From: Streptosporangium sp. NBC_01755
GTDB lineage: Bacteria; Actinomycetota; Actinomycetes; Streptosporangiales; Streptosporangiaceae
Reading direction: 5' to 3'
DNA length: 64,000 bases
Assembly (NCBI RefSeq): GCF_035917995.1
Contig: NZ_CP109131.1
Span: 6,076,001-6,140,000, forward strand
In this document: positions 16,647 through 25,665 of the stretch, in pieces
How positions within the stretch are numbered: the first letter of the stretch is position 1
Layout: each line of letters begins with the position of its first letter
Program-made: the position numbers and the translations under genes
Notes under the pieces: model-generated
Seen by the model: only the letters and a program-made list of their open reading frames with translations
Databases searched by the model: none
Told to the model about the DNA's origin: nothing

Positions 16647-17357
16647 ATGATCAAGATGTCTCAGGTGGTGGCCTCGACCGCGCTCGTCTCCATGAGCCTG
16701 TTCGGCGGTGCCGCGCTCGCGGACTCCGCGTCCTCCACGGTGGCGGTGGAGGGAGACCGGCCGCAGATCACGATCGTGGGTGAGGGACGCCTGTCCGTCA
16801 CTCCCGACGTCATGAAGCTGGACGCCGGTGTCGAGGTGATTCGCCCCACCGCGGGAGAGGCGTTCACCGCCGCCCGCGCCGCCGCCGCCGCGCTGACGAA
16901 GGCGCTGCTCGCGGCCGGGATCGCGGCCAAGGACCTGCGGACCAACGAGCTGTCCCTGGGCCCCCAGTACAAGGACTACCCCACGATCTCCGGTTACCGG
17001 GCCGCGCAGGGCGTCGAGGCGGTGGTGCGTGACATCGACGCCGCGGACGACGTGGTCGACGCGGCGGTCGCGGCCGGCGAGGCGGTCCGGCTGGACAGCA
17101 TCTCCTTCGAGGTCTCCGACAACCGCGCGCCGCTCAGGCTGGCGCGCGAGGCCGCCTTCAGGGACGCCAGGACCCGCGCCGCGCAGTACGCCAGGCTCGC
17201 GGGGCGCAGGCTCGGCCGCGCGCTGGAGATCAGCGAGGAGAACGTCACTCCGCCGCGGCCGTTCTTCGCCGCCGGTGCGATGGCGGACAAGGCGTCGATC
17301 AGCCCCGGACGCCAGGACATGTCGGTCAGTGTCAGGGTGGTCTACGAGCTGGATTAG
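16647..17357 (+). CDS. Secreted SIMPL-domain (DUF541) protein
   Basis: A 236-residue exported protein: a signal peptide (about residues 1-26, ending ALA-DS) and a SIMPL domain over the remainder (ITIVGEGRLSVTPDVMKLDAGV is its N-terminal strand pair; ARLAGRRLGRALEISEE the conserved late helix). SIMPL proteins (BP26, YggE) form periplasmic or outer-surface oligomers and are tied to oxidative-stress protection. No Shine-Dalgarno is seen; ATG 16656 is an alternative start. It lies downstream of the Psp cluster and kinase, consistent with an envelope role. Confidence 0.85.
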   Translation: MIKMSQVVASTALVSMSLFGGAALADSASSTVAVEGDRPQITIVGEGRLSVTPDVMKLDAGVEVIRPTAGEAFTAARAAAAALTKALLAAGIAAKDLRTNELSLGPQYKDYPTISGYRAAQGVEAVVRDIDAADDVVDAAVAAGEAVRLDSISFEVSDNRAPLRLAREAAFRDARTRAAQYARLAGRRLGRALEISEENVTPPRPFFAAGAMADKASISPGRQDMSVSVRVVYELD

Positions 17358-17413
17358 GCCCCGCTCAGGCGGTGCTCCCCCGATCCCGGGTACGCGACAG
17401 GTTCCCGGCACGC

Positions 17414-17451
17414 GACGGGCCCCGGCGGGTCACCACCCACCGGGGCCCGTC
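17414..17451. terminator. Bidirectional hairpin terminator
   Basis: GACGGGCCCCGG (17414-17425) pairs perfectly with 17440-17451 around a 14-nt loop. It lies between the convergent SIMPL and nadA genes. Confidence 0.85.
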
Positions 17452-17461
17452 CACCCCGCGG

Positions 17462-18616
17462 TCAGGGCAGCGCCAGCATCCGGTCCAGAGCGACCCCGGC
17501 CCAGTGGGCGGTGTCGTCGTCCACGGTGATCTGGTTGACGACCTGGCCGGCGGCGAGCGACTCCAGCGCCCACACCAGGTGCGGCAGGTCGATCCGGTTC
17601 ATCGTCGAGCAGTAGCAGACGGTCCGGTCCAGGAACGTCACGTCCTTGTCGGGGAACATGGCGCCGAGCCGCTTGACCAGGTTCAGCTCGGTGCCCACCG
17701 CCCAGGAGGACCCGGCGGGAGCCTCCTCGATCTTCTTGATGATGTACTCGGTCGAACCGACATGATCGGCCTTGGTGACGACCTCGTGCCTGCACTCGGG
17801 GTGGACCAGCACGTTGACGCCGGGGATGCGCGCGCGGACGTCGTCCACGCACTCGGCGCTGAAGCGGCCGTGCACCGAGCAGTGCCCCTTCCACAGGATC
17901 ATCTTGGCGCCCGCGAGCTGCTCCGCGGTCAGGCCTCCGTTCGGCCGGTGCGGGTTGTAGACGACGCACTCGCCTGGCGACAGGCCCATTTCCAGCACCG
18001 CGGTGTTGCGGCCCAGATGCTGGTCGGGAAGGAAGAGCACCTTCTCCCCGCGTGAGAAGGCCCACTCCAGGGCGCGCCTGGCGTTGGAGGAGGTGCAGAC
18101 GGCGCCGCCGTTGCGCCCGCAGAAGGCCTTGATATCGGCGCTGGAGTTCATGTAGGTGACGGGGACGGTGATGTCGGCGATCCCGGCGTCCTCCAGCGCC
18201 TCCCAGCACTCCTCGACCTGGTCGAAGGTGGCCATGTCGGCCATCGAGCATCCGGCGGCGAGGTCTGGCAGCACCACCTTCTGGGAGTCGGAGGTGAGGA
18301 TGTCGGCGGACTCGGCCATGAAGTGCACGCCGCAGAAGACGATGTACTCGGCGTCAGGCCGGGCCGCGGCCTCCTTGGCGAGCTTGAACGAGTCGCCGGT
18401 CACGTCGGCGAACTGGATGACCTCGTCGCGCTGGTAGTGGTGGCCCAGTACGAAGACCCTGTCACCGAGCGCCGCCTTCGCCTTCCTGGCGCGTTCCACC
18501 AGCGCCGGGTCGGACGCGGACGGCAGTTCGCCCGGGCAGTCGACACCGCGCTCGCTGTGCGGGTCGACGCCCCTGCCCAGGACGAAGAGCGGAAGCCCGG
18601 TCTCGGTGGTCGTCAT
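17462..18616 (-). CDS. nadA: Quinolinate synthase
   Basis: [4Fe-4S] enzyme that condenses iminoaspartate with dihydroxyacetone phosphate to quinolinate in de novo NAD synthesis. It has 384 residues, with three cysteine-bearing motifs for the cluster (FCGVHFMAE, HPECRHEV, TVCYCSTMN) and the substrate region LGHHYQRDEV. ATG 18616 is chosen over GTG 18622 because AAGGGGG lies 7 nt before it. No nadB or nadC follows in the window. A palindrome upstream may bind an NAD-responsive regulator. Confidence 0.96.
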   Translation of the reverse strand: MTTTETGLPLFVLGRGVDPHSERGVDCPGELPSASDPALVERARKAKAALGDRVFVLGHHYQRDEVIQFADVTGDSFKLAKEAAARPDAEYIVFCGVHFMAESADILTSDSQKVVLPDLAAGCSMADMATFDQVEECWEALEDAGIADITVPVTYMNSSADIKAFCGRNGGAVCTSSNARRALEWAFSRGEKVLFLPDQHLGRNTAVLEMGLSPGECVVYNPHRPNGGLTAEQLAGAKMILWKGHCSVHGRFSAECVDDVRARIPGVNVLVHPECRHEVVTKADHVGSTEYIIKKIEEAPAGSSWAVGTELNLVKRLGAMFPDKDVTFLDRTVCYCSTMNRIDLPHLVWALESLAAGQVVNQITVDDDTAHWAGVALDRMLALP

Positions 18617-18652
18617 GGCCACACCCCCTTATCGTCGAAGTGACGACTAATG

Positions 18653-18666
18653 ATGACACACGTCAT
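18653..18666. promoter_or_regulatory. Palindrome upstream of nadA, candidate operator
   Basis: ATGACacacGTCAT (arms of 5 bp, 4-bp centre) lies 37 bp upstream of the nadA ATG, inside a run of related GTCA/TGAC elements (18641-18666). It may be a site for a NAD-biosynthesis repressor. I cannot match it to a named regulon. Confidence 0.4.
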
Positions 18667-18826
18667 TGGGGCTTTATTCCAGGGGAGGGAGTTTTGTCCA
18701 AAGGAGGAGGCGTGTGTTGTCTCAGGAATGTGTACCGGGGGACGGGTGTTGGTAGCGTCTGAGAAGGACGTCAGAAACAGACAGCCGTTCCCGGGGAGCG
18801 GCTGACGCAGACGCGGGAGTCACCAC

Positions 18827-19180
18827 ATGTCGGTTGAGAGCAGCGAGACCACGGCGCAGGGCCTGATCCTCAGTTCCGCGGCCGCCGCGAAGGTCAAGAG
18901 CCTGCTGGAGCAGCAGGGCGAGGAAGGCCTCCAGCTGCGCGTGGCCGTGCAGCCCGGCGGCTGTTCCGGCCTGCGTTACCAGCTCTTCTTCGACGACCGT
19001 TCGATGGACGGTGACGTCGTCTCCGACTTCGACGGCGTGAGCGTGGTCACCGACCGGATGAGCGCGCCCTACCTCGTGGGTGCCACAGTCGACTTCGTCG
19101 ACACGATCGAGAAGCAGGGCTTCACGATCGACAACCCGAACGCCACGGGTTCGTGCGCCTGCGGAGACTCGTTCAACTAG
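18827..19180 (+). CDS. erpA: Iron-sulfur cluster insertion protein (A-type carrier)
   Basis: A 117-residue HesB/IscA-type carrier that delivers Fe-S clusters to apo-proteins. The three cluster cysteines are Cys46 (GGCSG), Cys110 and Cys112 (SCACGDSF). GGGAG lies 7 nt before the ATG. It is monocistronic between nadA (divergent; NadA itself needs a [4Fe-4S] cluster) and adoK, and closed by a strong terminator. The neighbourhood matches the mycobacterial counterpart. Confidence 0.96.
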   Translation: MSVESSETTAQGLILSSAAAAKVKSLLEQQGEEGLQLRVAVQPGGCSGLRYQLFFDDRSMDGDVVSDFDGVSVVTDRMSAPYLVGATVDFVDTIEKQGFTIDNPNATGSCACGDSFN

Positions 19181-19206
19181 GGACTCGCTCGACCGGGCAA
19201 GACCGG

Positions 19207-19248
19207 GAAGGCCCCGCGTGGTGACATCCGTCACCGCGCGGGGCCTTC
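19207..19248 (+). terminator. Long hairpin terminator after erpA
   Basis: A 12-bp outer stem (GAAGGCCCCGCG, 19207-19218, with 19237-19248) encloses a second stem (GGTGAC/GTCACC), giving one almost continuous hairpin. Confidence 0.88.
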
Positions 19249-19329
19249 GCGCGCCCGCAAGGTCGCGTATTCTTGCGTGGCTCAATCGCCCACGTTCCCA
19301 GAGATGCTGACAACGAGGAGAAGAACCCC

Positions 19330-20316
19330 GTGCGCATCGCCGTCACCGGCTCAATCGCGACAGATCACCTGATGACCTTCCCGGGCCGCTTCGGCGACCA
19401 GCTCATCGCCGATCAGCTCCATCGGATTTCCCTGTCGTTTCTCGTGGACGACCTGCAGATCCGCCGTGGCGGCTGCGCGGCCAACATCGCCTTCGGCATG
19501 GGCTGTCTGGGTCTTCGCCCCGTCCTGGTCGGCGCGGTCGGTGCGGACTTCGCCGACTACCGCTCCTGGCTGGAGCGCCACGGAGTCGACTGCGACTCCG
19601 TCCACATCTCCGAGATGCACCACACCGCCCGTTTCCTGTGCACGACCGACGACGACCACAACCAGATCGCGTCGTTCTACACCGGCGCGATGGCCGAGGC
19701 CCGTCTCATCGAGCTCGGCCCGATCAGCCAGCGGCTCGGTGGCCTGGACCTGGTGCTGATCAGCCCCAACGACCCCGAGGCGATGCTCAGGCACACCACC
19801 GAGGCGCGTCAGCGCGCGATCCCGTTCGCCGCCGACCCCTCCCAGCAACTCGCGCGCATGCCCGGCGAGGAGATCCGCGAGCTGGTCGACGGTGCCGCCT
19901 ACCTGTTCGGCAACGACTACGAGAAGGGCATGATCGAGCAGAAGACCGGCTGGACCGACGAGGAGATCCTCGACCGGGTCGGCGTCCGCGTCACCACGCT
20001 CGGCCCCAAGGGCGTCGTCATCGACCGCAAGGGCGAGCCGCCGCTGCACATCCCCCCGGCGCCCGAGCTCGGCAAGGCGGACCCCACAGGCGTGGGGGAC
20101 GCCTTCAGGGCCGGTTTCCTGGCGGCCCTGGCCTGGGGCATGTCCCTGGAGCGCTGCGGCCAGGTCGGCAACCTCACCGCCACCCACGTGCTGGAGCGCG
20201 TCGGCGGTCAGGAGTACGAACTCGGCCAGAAGGTCTTCCTGGAGCGCTTCGCCGACGCCTACGGCGCCGACGCGGCGGCCGAGGTGGTCGGCTTCGTGAA
20301 GTGCCACCACGCCTGA
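19330..20316 (+). CDS. adoK: Adenosine kinase (PfkB family)
   Basis: ATP-dependent kinase converting adenosine to AMP in purine salvage. The 328 residues align closely, from memory, with the mycobacterial enzyme Rv2202c: MRIAVTGSIATDHLM, SLSFLVDDL, ADPSQQLAR, VTTLGPKGV and DPTGVGDAFRAGFL, the last holding the catalytic Asp (about residue 257). The start is GTG with GAGGAG about 9 nt upstream. The stop codon lies inside a short-unit repeat that repeats the 3' end. Confidence 0.94.
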   Translation: MRIAVTGSIATDHLMTFPGRFGDQLIADQLHRISLSFLVDDLQIRRGGCAANIAFGMGCLGLRPVLVGAVGADFADYRSWLERHGVDCDSVHISEMHHTARFLCTTDDDHNQIASFYTGAMAEARLIELGPISQRLGGLDLVLISPNDPEAMLRHTTEARQRAIPFAADPSQQLARMPGEEIRELVDGAAYLFGNDYEKGMIEQKTGWTDEEILDRVGVRVTTLGPKGVVIDRKGEPPLHIPPAPELGKADPTGVGDAFRAGFLAALAWGMSLERCGQVGNLTATHVLERVGGQEYELGQKVFLERFADAYGADAAAEVVGFVKCHHA

Positions 20317-20403
20317 ATCACCGCGTCTGATATCACCACGCCTGAATCACCGCGTCTGAATCACCGCGTCTGATATCACCGCGTCTGAATCACCGCGTCT
20401 GAT
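20305..20403. repeat. Short-unit array repeating the adoK 3' end and stop codon
   Basis: A 28-29-bp unit starting CACCACGCCTGAATCACCG occurs at 20305-20333 and 20334-20361, followed by three shorter CACCGCGTCTGA(A)T units to 20403. The first unit contains the last codons and TGA of adoK. TGA recurs in every sub-unit. Confidence 0.95.
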
Positions 20404-20514
20404 CCGGCACGCCTGATCCGGCGCCTGGACACCGGCCGGACGGCACCGGGCCCCGCTGGGCTCCGCCGGGATCACCGGTGGCCTGAACCACCGCTGGGCC
20501 GGCGGGTGAGCCAC

Positions 20515-20556
20515 GCCCGGCTGAGGCCGCCCGACATCGGGAGACCTCAGCCGGGC
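20515..20556. terminator. Bidirectional hairpin terminator
   Basis: GCCCGGCTGAGG (20515-20526) pairs perfectly with 20545-20556, with a further inner stem (CCCG/CGGG). It lies between the convergent adoK and CBS genes. Confidence 0.88.
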
Positions 20557-20578
20557 GGGATTGCCGGTATGGCAGGTG

Positions 20579-21001
20579 TCAGACGCCCGCGTAGACGCGG
20601 TGCACGAACTCGGCGAGCTTGTCGTCGGGCAGATGCCTGGCCAGGTCGGCCTCGCTGATCATGCCGACGATGCGGCCGTCCTCGATCACCGGCAGCCGCC
20701 GTATCTGGTTCTGCTCCATCTTGGCCAGCGTCTCGTCGACGCTGGCGTCCGACGACACCCAGACCAGGCCGGTCGCCAGCTCACCGGCGGTGACCTTGGA
20801 CGGGTCCATGCCGTGGGCCACGCACTTGACCACGATGTCGCGGTCGGTGATGATCCCCTTCAGCCGGTCGTCGCTGCCGCAGATGGGCAGTGCGCCCACA
20901 TTCATGTCGCGCATCATCTGTGCGGCCCGGTCGAGCGTCTCGTGCGCCTCCACGCACCGGACTCCGGTATTCATCAGACTCCTGGCGGTCTCACCGCTCA
21001 T
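20579..21001 (-). CDS. Two-CBS-domain protein (Hrp1-like)
   Basis: A 140-residue cytosolic protein made of a tandem CBS pair (about 8-65 and 75-132), with typical GALPICGSDDRLKGIITDRD and RRLPVIEDGRIVGMISEADL motifs. It resembles mycobacterial Hrp1 (Rv2626c), a hypoxia-induced CBS protein of unclear ligand, over its whole length. CBS pairs bind adenosyl nucleotides; the position next to adoK is suggestive but the genes are convergent. It may be co-transcribed with the tusA and cysteine desulfurase genes upstream (61-bp gap). Confidence 0.9.
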   Translation of the reverse strand: MSGETARSLMNTGVRCVEAHETLDRAAQMMRDMNVGALPICGSDDRLKGIITDRDIVVKCVAHGMDPSKVTAGELATGLVWVSSDASVDETLAKMEQNQIRRLPVIEDGRIVGMISEADLARHLPDDKLAEFVHRVYAGV

Positions 21002-21062
21002 GCTGTCCCCCCGAACCGTTTGGTGGATTTTCGGGGAGGGTCATACCCAGTTTCAGGACAAG

Positions 21063-21332
21063 TCAGTAGTTGCGGCGCACGTGGATGGACCAGCCGCGCT
21101 CGGGGAGCTCGTAGCTGGCCACGTGGCGGTGCGACTTCAGCCGGCACCAGGCCGGGATGTCGGTGAAGGCGGCGGGGTCGTCGGCGAGGACCGCGACGAT
21201 CGCGTTGAGCGGCACGTGGTTGATCTGCTCGGCCAGCATGATGATGGGAATCGGGCACTTCTTGCCCAGCGCGTCGATGGTCAGTGCCGGGCTCTGGGCC
21301 GATCCCGCCGGGGTGGCCTGACTGGACGTCAT
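21063..21332 (-). CDS. tusA: TusA-family sulfurtransferase
   Basis: An 89-residue sulfur carrier. The CPxP motif KCPIPI (Cys26) follows the first strand of the fold (LTIDALGKKCP), and the rest matches the two-layer sandwich of SirA/TusA. It accepts persulfide sulfur from a cysteine desulfurase and passes it on, for example to tRNA thiolation or cofactor synthesis. Its immediate neighbour, 25 bp upstream on the same strand, is a cysteine desulfurase, which makes a donor-acceptor pair likely. The ATG has a GGGAAG-type Shine-Dalgarno. Confidence 0.9.
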   Translation of the reverse strand: MTSSQATPAGSAQSPALTIDALGKKCPIPIIMLAEQINHVPLNAIVAVLADDPAAFTDIPAWCRLKSHRHVASYELPERGWSIHVRRNY

Positions 21333-21357
21333 GGAGTCTTCACTTCCCAAATATTGA

Positions 21358-22494
21358 TCACAGTTTAACTCCCGCCTCCTCGCGGATCCTGCGCACCGTG
21401 CCGGGCAGGACGGCGAGGAAGCGGTCGACATCCGCCGCCGAGGTGCCTCGGGGCAGTGACACCCGTACGTTCCCGTGCGTGAGCACGCCCATGGCCTCCA
21501 GAACATGCGATGGACGAAGCGTACTCGCCGTGCAGGAACTGCCGGACGATACCGAGAATCCGGCCTTGTCGAGTTCGGTGAGCAGCGCCTCACCCTCCAC
21601 GTAAAGACACGAAAAGGTGACGATGTGCGGCGCTCGCACGACCGGATCGCCGATGACCTCGACGTCGGAGACCAGCCGGGGCACCTCGCTCCTGACGCGG
21701 TCCACCAGCGCGGAGAGCCTGGCCGACTCCACGGCCGACTCGGCCACCGTGGCACGCAGCGCGGCGGCCGCCGCGACGATCGCCGGCACGTTCTCGAAAC
21801 CGGGGACCCGGCGGCGCTCGCGGTCGTCCTCGGGCAGAGGGCTGCGCCACCGGGTGCCCTTGCGGACCACCAGCACGCCGACCCCCGCGGGGCCGCCCCA
21901 CTTGTGCGCGCTCGCGGCCAGCACCGACCAGCCGCCGGGCAACGGCATCCGGCCCGCGGTCTGGGCGGCGTCCACCAGCAGCGGAACCCCCGCCTCGGCG
22001 CAGGCCGCCGCCACCTCGGCGACCGGCTGGACGGTCCCGACCTCGTGGTTGGCGCTCTGCAGGCAGGCCAGGGCGGTGCCCTCGGCGAGAACCGCCTCGC
22101 GGAAGGCGCCGGCCTCGACGGCGCCGGTGATGCCGACGCCGACCGTCTCGACCGAGCCGCCGTCGCGCTCGTGGATGCCGGCGGCGTGCAGCACGCTGGA
22201 GTGCTCCACGGCCGAGGTGACCAGGCGGCGGCCGCTCCTGCGGCGCCCGTGCAGGGTGCCGAGCACGCCCAGGTGCACCGCCTGGGTGCCCGAGGAGGTG
22301 AACGAGACCTCGTCGGGCCTGGCGCCCAGCGCCTCGGCGACCTCGGTCCTCGCCTGTTCCAGTAACATCCTTGCCCGGCGAGCGGAACCGTACAGCCTCG
22401 CGGGGTCGGCCCAGCCGACGTCGAGGGCCGCGATGAGAGCCTCCCGAGCCTGGGGGTGCAGCGGCTCAGTGGAGGCCGCGTCGAAGTACGCCAC
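21358..22494 (-). CDS. Cysteine desulfurase (NifS/IscS-type, aminotransferase class V)
   Basis: PLP enzyme of 378 residues that takes sulfur from cysteine. The PLP lysine is in ASAHKWGGP. The catalytic cysteine lies in SSGSSCTAST, a long-loop arrangement typical of IscS/NifS (group I). The start is placed at GTG 22494 (VAYFDAAST); a longer in-frame extension upstream lacks coding character. It probably works with the TusA protein encoded next. Divergent from ctaC over a 168-bp gap. Confidence 0.9.
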   Translation of the reverse strand: MAYFDAASTEPLHPQAREALIAALDVGWADPARLYGSARRARMLLEQARTEVAEALGARPDEVSFTSSGTQAVHLGVLGTLHGRRRSGRRLVTSAVEHSSVLHAAGIHERDGGSVETVGVGITGAVEAGAFREAVLAEGTALACLQSANHEVGTVQPVAEVAAACAEAGVPLLVDAAQTAGRMPLPGGWSVLAASAHKWGGPAGVGVLVVRKGTRWRSPLPEDDRERRRVPGFENVPAIVAAAAALRATVAESAVESARLSALVDRVRSEVPRLVSDVEVIGDPVVRAPHIVTFSCLYVEGEALLTELDKAGFSVSSGSSCTASTLRPSHVLEAMGVLTHGNVRVSLPRGTSAADVDRFLAVLPGTVRRIREEAGVKL

Positions 22495-22619
22495 GCTCCA
22501 ATCGTCGCACCACGCACGGTGCGGGCGGGGGCTGCGCGGGGGGGCGACGGTTGTCCGCGCTAATGTGTCCCCCAGCGTGAAGCTGTGAACTACAAATCTT
22601 GAACGTGAACAAACGACCG

Positions 22620-22638
22620 CCCAGGAGTGACTCCTGGG
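22620..22638 (+). promoter_or_regulatory. 19-bp perfect palindrome in the ctaC leader
   Basis: CCCAGGAGT-G-ACTCCTGGG ends 24 bp before the ctaC start codon. In RNA it folds into a tight stem (CCCAGGA/TCCTGGG) and includes the AGGAG core, so it could hide or stabilise the leader. It could instead be an operator at the DNA level. A TACAAA -10-like box lies about 30 bp upstream. Confidence 0.5.
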
Positions 22639-22662
22639 CTTCATCTGTGGGGTAGGCGATCC

Positions 22663-23460
22663 GTGAGTCCGACCCGCCGTTCCGCACGGCGTCCGTTGGC
22701 CCGCCGCCGGGTGCCACGCGCTGCCGCTCTGGCGCTGCTGCTGGTTTCCCTGACGGCGTGCAGTGCCGAAGAATGGTCCCGAGGCGGCTTGCCCGAGGGC
22801 GTCACCAAGCAGTCCGAATCCGTCCAGAGCCTGTGGAACGGATCGTGGATCGCCGCCCTCGCCACCGGTGTGGTCGTGTGGGGTCTGATCCTCTGGTCCG
22901 TCGCCTTCCACCGTAAGAAGAAGAACTCCACGGAGGAGCTGCCGCCTCAGGTGCGGTACAACCTGCCGATCGAGATCCTCTACACGGTGGTGCCGATCAT
23001 CATGGTCGGCGTGTTCTTCTTCTTCACCGCGCGGGACCAGAACTACATCAACACCCTGTCCGGCAAGCCCGACGTGAAGGTCAAGGTCGAGGGCTTCCAG
23101 TGGAGCTGGCGCTTCACGACGGAGTACAACGGCAAGACCGTCCAGGTCGTGGGCCTGCCCGCGGCCGACTACACCAAGGGCCCCGAGCTGGTGCTGCCGG
23201 TCGAGAAGAACGTCGAGTTCGATCTCCACTCGCCGGACGTCATCCACTCCTTCTGGGTCCCGGCGTTCCACTTCAAGCGCGACGTGATCCCGGGTGTGAC
23301 CAACAAGTTCGAGGTCCAGACGCTGAACAAGGCAGGCGTCTACGCCGGTCGCTGCGCCGAGCTCTGCGGTGTGGATCACAGCCGGATGCTCTTCTCGGTG
23401 AAGCTCGTGCCCCAGGCCGAGTTCGACCAGTACATCGCTAGCCAGGCGGGTGCCCAGTGA
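22663..23460 (+). CDS. ctaC: Cytochrome c oxidase subunit II
   Basis: CuA-bearing subunit of the aa3 oxidase, exposed on the outer side of the membrane. It has 265 residues: a lipoprotein signal peptide with lipobox LTAC (Cys33), two membrane segments (about 60-80 and 105-125), then the cupredoxin domain. The CuA ligands are in IHSFWVPAF (His) and [12 protein letters not shown] (two Cys, Glu, His, Met). GTG 22663 has GGGGTAGG about 6 nt upstream. It is coupled to ctaD by a 4-nt overlap. Confidence 0.95.
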   Translation: MSPTRRSARRPLARRRVPRAAALALLLVSLTACSAEEWSRGGLPEGVTKQSESVQSLWNGSWIAALATGVVVWGLILWSVAFHRKKKNSTEELPPQVRYNLPIEILYTVVPIIMVGVFFFFTARDQNYINTLSGKPDVKVKVEGFQWSWRFTTEYNGKTVQVVGLPAADYTKGPELVLPVEKNVEFDLHSPDVIHSFWVPAFHFKRDVIPGVTNKFEVQTLNKAGVYAGRCAELCGVDHSRMLFSVKLVPQAEFDQYIASQAGAQ

Positions 23461-25118
23461 CCGCACTTAACGAGCCCCTTGTCCTCTCCCCGGCGCCGAC
23501 CCGTAAGGGCTCGGTCGTCGTCAAGTGGGCGACGTCCACCGATCACAAGATCATCGGACATCTCTACCTGATCACCTCGTTCGTCTTCTTCCTGATCGGC
23601 GGCGTCATGGCGCTGATCATGCGGGCGGAGCTGGCGCAGCCGGGCCTCCAGCTGACCACGAACGAGCAGTTCAACCAGCTGTTCACCATGCACGGCACCG
23701 TCATGCTGCTGATGTTCGCGACCCCGCTGTTCGCCGGGTTCGCCAACGAGCTGATGCCGCTGCAGATCGGCGCGCCCGATGTCGCCTTCCCGCGGCTGAA
23801 CATGGTCAGCTACTGGCTCTTCACCTTCGGCAGCACCATCGCCCTGTCGGGCTTCCTCACCCCGGGCGGCGCGGCCAGCTTCGGCTGGTTCGCCTACACC
23901 CCGCTGTCGAACGCGATCAGCTCCCCGGGAATCGGCGGCGACCTGTGGATCGTCGGCCTGACCATCAGCGGTCTGGGCACGATCCTCGGCTCGGTGAACT
24001 TCATCACCACGATCGTGTGCATGCGCGCGCCCGGCATGACGATGTTCCGCCTGCCGATGTTCACCTGGAACGTGCTGCTCACCTCGATCCTGGTGCTGAT
24101 GGCCTTCCCGGTGCTGGCCGCCGCGCTGCTGGCGCTGGAGTCCGACCGCAAGCTCGGTACGCACATCTTCGACCCCGCCACCGGCGGGGCACTGCTCTGG
24201 CAGCACCTGTTCTGGTTCTTCGGCCATCCCGAGGTCTACATCATCGCGCTGCCGTTCTTCGGCATCGTGACCGAGATCCTGCCCGTCTTCAGCCGCAAGC
24301 CGCTGTTCGGCTACATCGGCCTGGTGGCCGCGACCATCGCCATCGCGGGTCTGTCGATCACGGTGTGGGCGCACCACATGTTCGCCACCGGCCAGGTGCT
24401 GCTGCCGTTCTTCTCCTTCATGACGTTCCTCATCGCGGTGCCCACCGGGGTGAAGTTCTTCAACTGGATCGGCACCATGTGGCGCGGCCACCTGTCGTTC
24501 GAGTCGCCGATGCTGTTCTCGATCGGCTTCCTGGTGACCTTCCTGTTCGGTGGTCTGACCGGGGTCATTCTGGCCTCCCCGCCGTTGGACTTCCAGGTGT
24601 CCGACTCCTACTTCGTGGTCGCGCACTTCCACTACGTGGTGTTCGGCACCGTGGTGTTCGCGATGTTCGCCGGCTTCTACTTCTGGTGGCCCAAGTTCAC
24701 CGGCAAGATGCTGAACGACAGGCTGGGCAAGATCCACTTCTGGACGCTGTTCGTCGGCTTCCACGCGACCTTCCTGGTCCAGCACTGGCTGGGCGCGCAG
24801 GGCTTCCCGCGCCGCTACGCCGACTACAGCCCGATCGACGGGTTCACCGACCTCAACATGGTCTCCTCGGTGGGCGCGTTCCTGCTGGGCGCCTCCACGC
24901 TGCCGTTCCTCTACAACGTGTGGAAGACCCACAAGACCGCACCCCAGGTCACCGTGGACGACCCGTGGGGCTACGGCAACTCCCTGGAATGGGCGACGTC
25001 CTGCCCGCCGCCGAGGCACAACTTCACCTCGCTGCCTCGCATCCGGTCCGAGCGCCCGGCGTTCGACCTCAAGTACCCGCACGCACCGGCCCCCCGTGAG
25101 CTGGAGGAGAACGAATGA
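23457..25118 (+). CDS. ctaD: Cytochrome c oxidase subunit I
   Basis: Catalytic heme a/heme a3-CuB subunit of the proton-pumping oxidase, 553 residues with about 12 membrane segments. Heme and CuB histidines are seen in [20 protein letters not shown] (with the Glu and Tyr of the K-channel side), WAHHMF and [10 protein letters not shown]. Its GTG start overlaps the ctaC stop by 4 nt (GTGA), and its own stop overlaps the ctaF start by 4 nt. Operon ctaC-ctaD-ctaF. Confidence 0.98.
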   Translation: MTALNEPLVLSPAPTRKGSVVVKWATSTDHKIIGHLYLITSFVFFLIGGVMALIMRAELAQPGLQLTTNEQFNQLFTMHGTVMLLMFATPLFAGFANELMPLQIGAPDVAFPRLNMVSYWLFTFGSTIALSGFLTPGGAASFGWFAYTPLSNAISSPGIGGDLWIVGLTISGLGTILGSVNFITTIVCMRAPGMTMFRLPMFTWNVLLTSILVLMAFPVLAAALLALESDRKLGTHIFDPATGGALLWQHLFWFFGHPEVYIIALPFFGIVTEILPVFSRKPLFGYIGLVAATIAIAGLSITVWAHHMFATGQVLLPFFSFMTFLIAVPTGVKFFNWIGTMWRGHLSFESPMLFSIGFLVTFLFGGLTGVILASPPLDFQVSDSYFVVAHFHYVVFGTVVFAMFAGFYFWWPKFTGKMLNDRLGKIHFWTLFVGFHATFLVQHWLGAQGFPRRYADYSPIDGFTDLNMVSSVGAFLLGASTLPFLYNVWKTHKTAPQVTVDDPWGYGNSLEWATSCPPPRHNFTSLPRIRSERPAFDLKYPHAPAPRELEENE

Positions 25119-25510
25119 AGGTCCAGGGCTGGTTGTTCATCCTCTGCGGCGTCTTCTTCGCCGCCGTGGACGTCGTCTACTGGTACTGGTCGAAGGAGCC
25201 GGTAGGCACGACGGCGATGGCCATCTCGGTGGGCTTCGCGCTCATGATCGGCTACTACCTGATGTACACGGCCCGCCGGATCGGCGATCAGCCGGAGGAC
25301 GACAAGCAGGGCGAGATCAGCGAGGGTGCCGGAGAGCTCGGCTTCTTCAGCCCGCACAGCTGGTGGCCGCTCTTCGTCTGCCTGGCCGTCTCGCTCGCCG
25401 GGGTCGGCCTGGTCATCGGCTGGTGGCTGTTCCTGATCGGCGTGTTCGCGATCATCATGAGCATGATCGGTTTCGTTTTCGAGTACTACCGGGGCAACTT
25501 CTCGCACTGA
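25115..25510 (+). CDS. ctaF: Actinobacterial cytochrome c oxidase subunit IV (CtaF)
   Basis: Small membrane subunit of 131 residues with about four hydrophobic segments (about 3-23, 31-52, 87-104, 108-126) and the conserved [17 protein letters not shown] stretch. CtaF is specific to actinobacteria and forms part of the bcc-aa3 supercomplex. It overlaps ctaD by 4 nt and is followed by a strong terminator, so it is the last gene of the operon. Confidence 0.94.
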   Translation: MKVQGWLFILCGVFFAAVDVVYWYWSKEPVGTTAMAISVGFALMIGYYLMYTARRIGDQPEDDKQGEISEGAGELGFFSPHSWWPLFVCLAVSLAGVGLVIGWWLFLIGVFAIIMSMIGFVFEYYRGNFSH

Positions 25511-25527
25511 CCCCGCGTATCACCGCG

Positions 25528-25565
25528 AAAAGCGGGCCACGGAAAAACTTCCGTGGCCCGCTTTT
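25528..25565 (+). terminator. Rho-independent terminator of ctaCDF
   Basis: A perfect 17-bp stem (25528-25544 with 25549-25565) around AAAC, followed by a T-run. Confidence 0.95.
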
Positions 25566-25665
25566 TGGCGTTTATTTGGGGCTCAGGGTGGATGTCTTAT
25601 GTGGTGGACCGCTTACTCCGGGTAATAACTGAATCAGTGGTTCAGTCCGGGACAGGGGAGTTCAT

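Noticed and set aside
20305..20403. CRISPR-like short repeats
   Set aside because: Units are contiguous with no spacers, have variable length, start inside adoK, and no cas gene is present.
21358..23466. 702-codon frame joining the cysteine desulfurase to upstream sequence
   Set aside because: The first half is the shadow of ctaC; conserved desulfurase sequence starts only at 22494.
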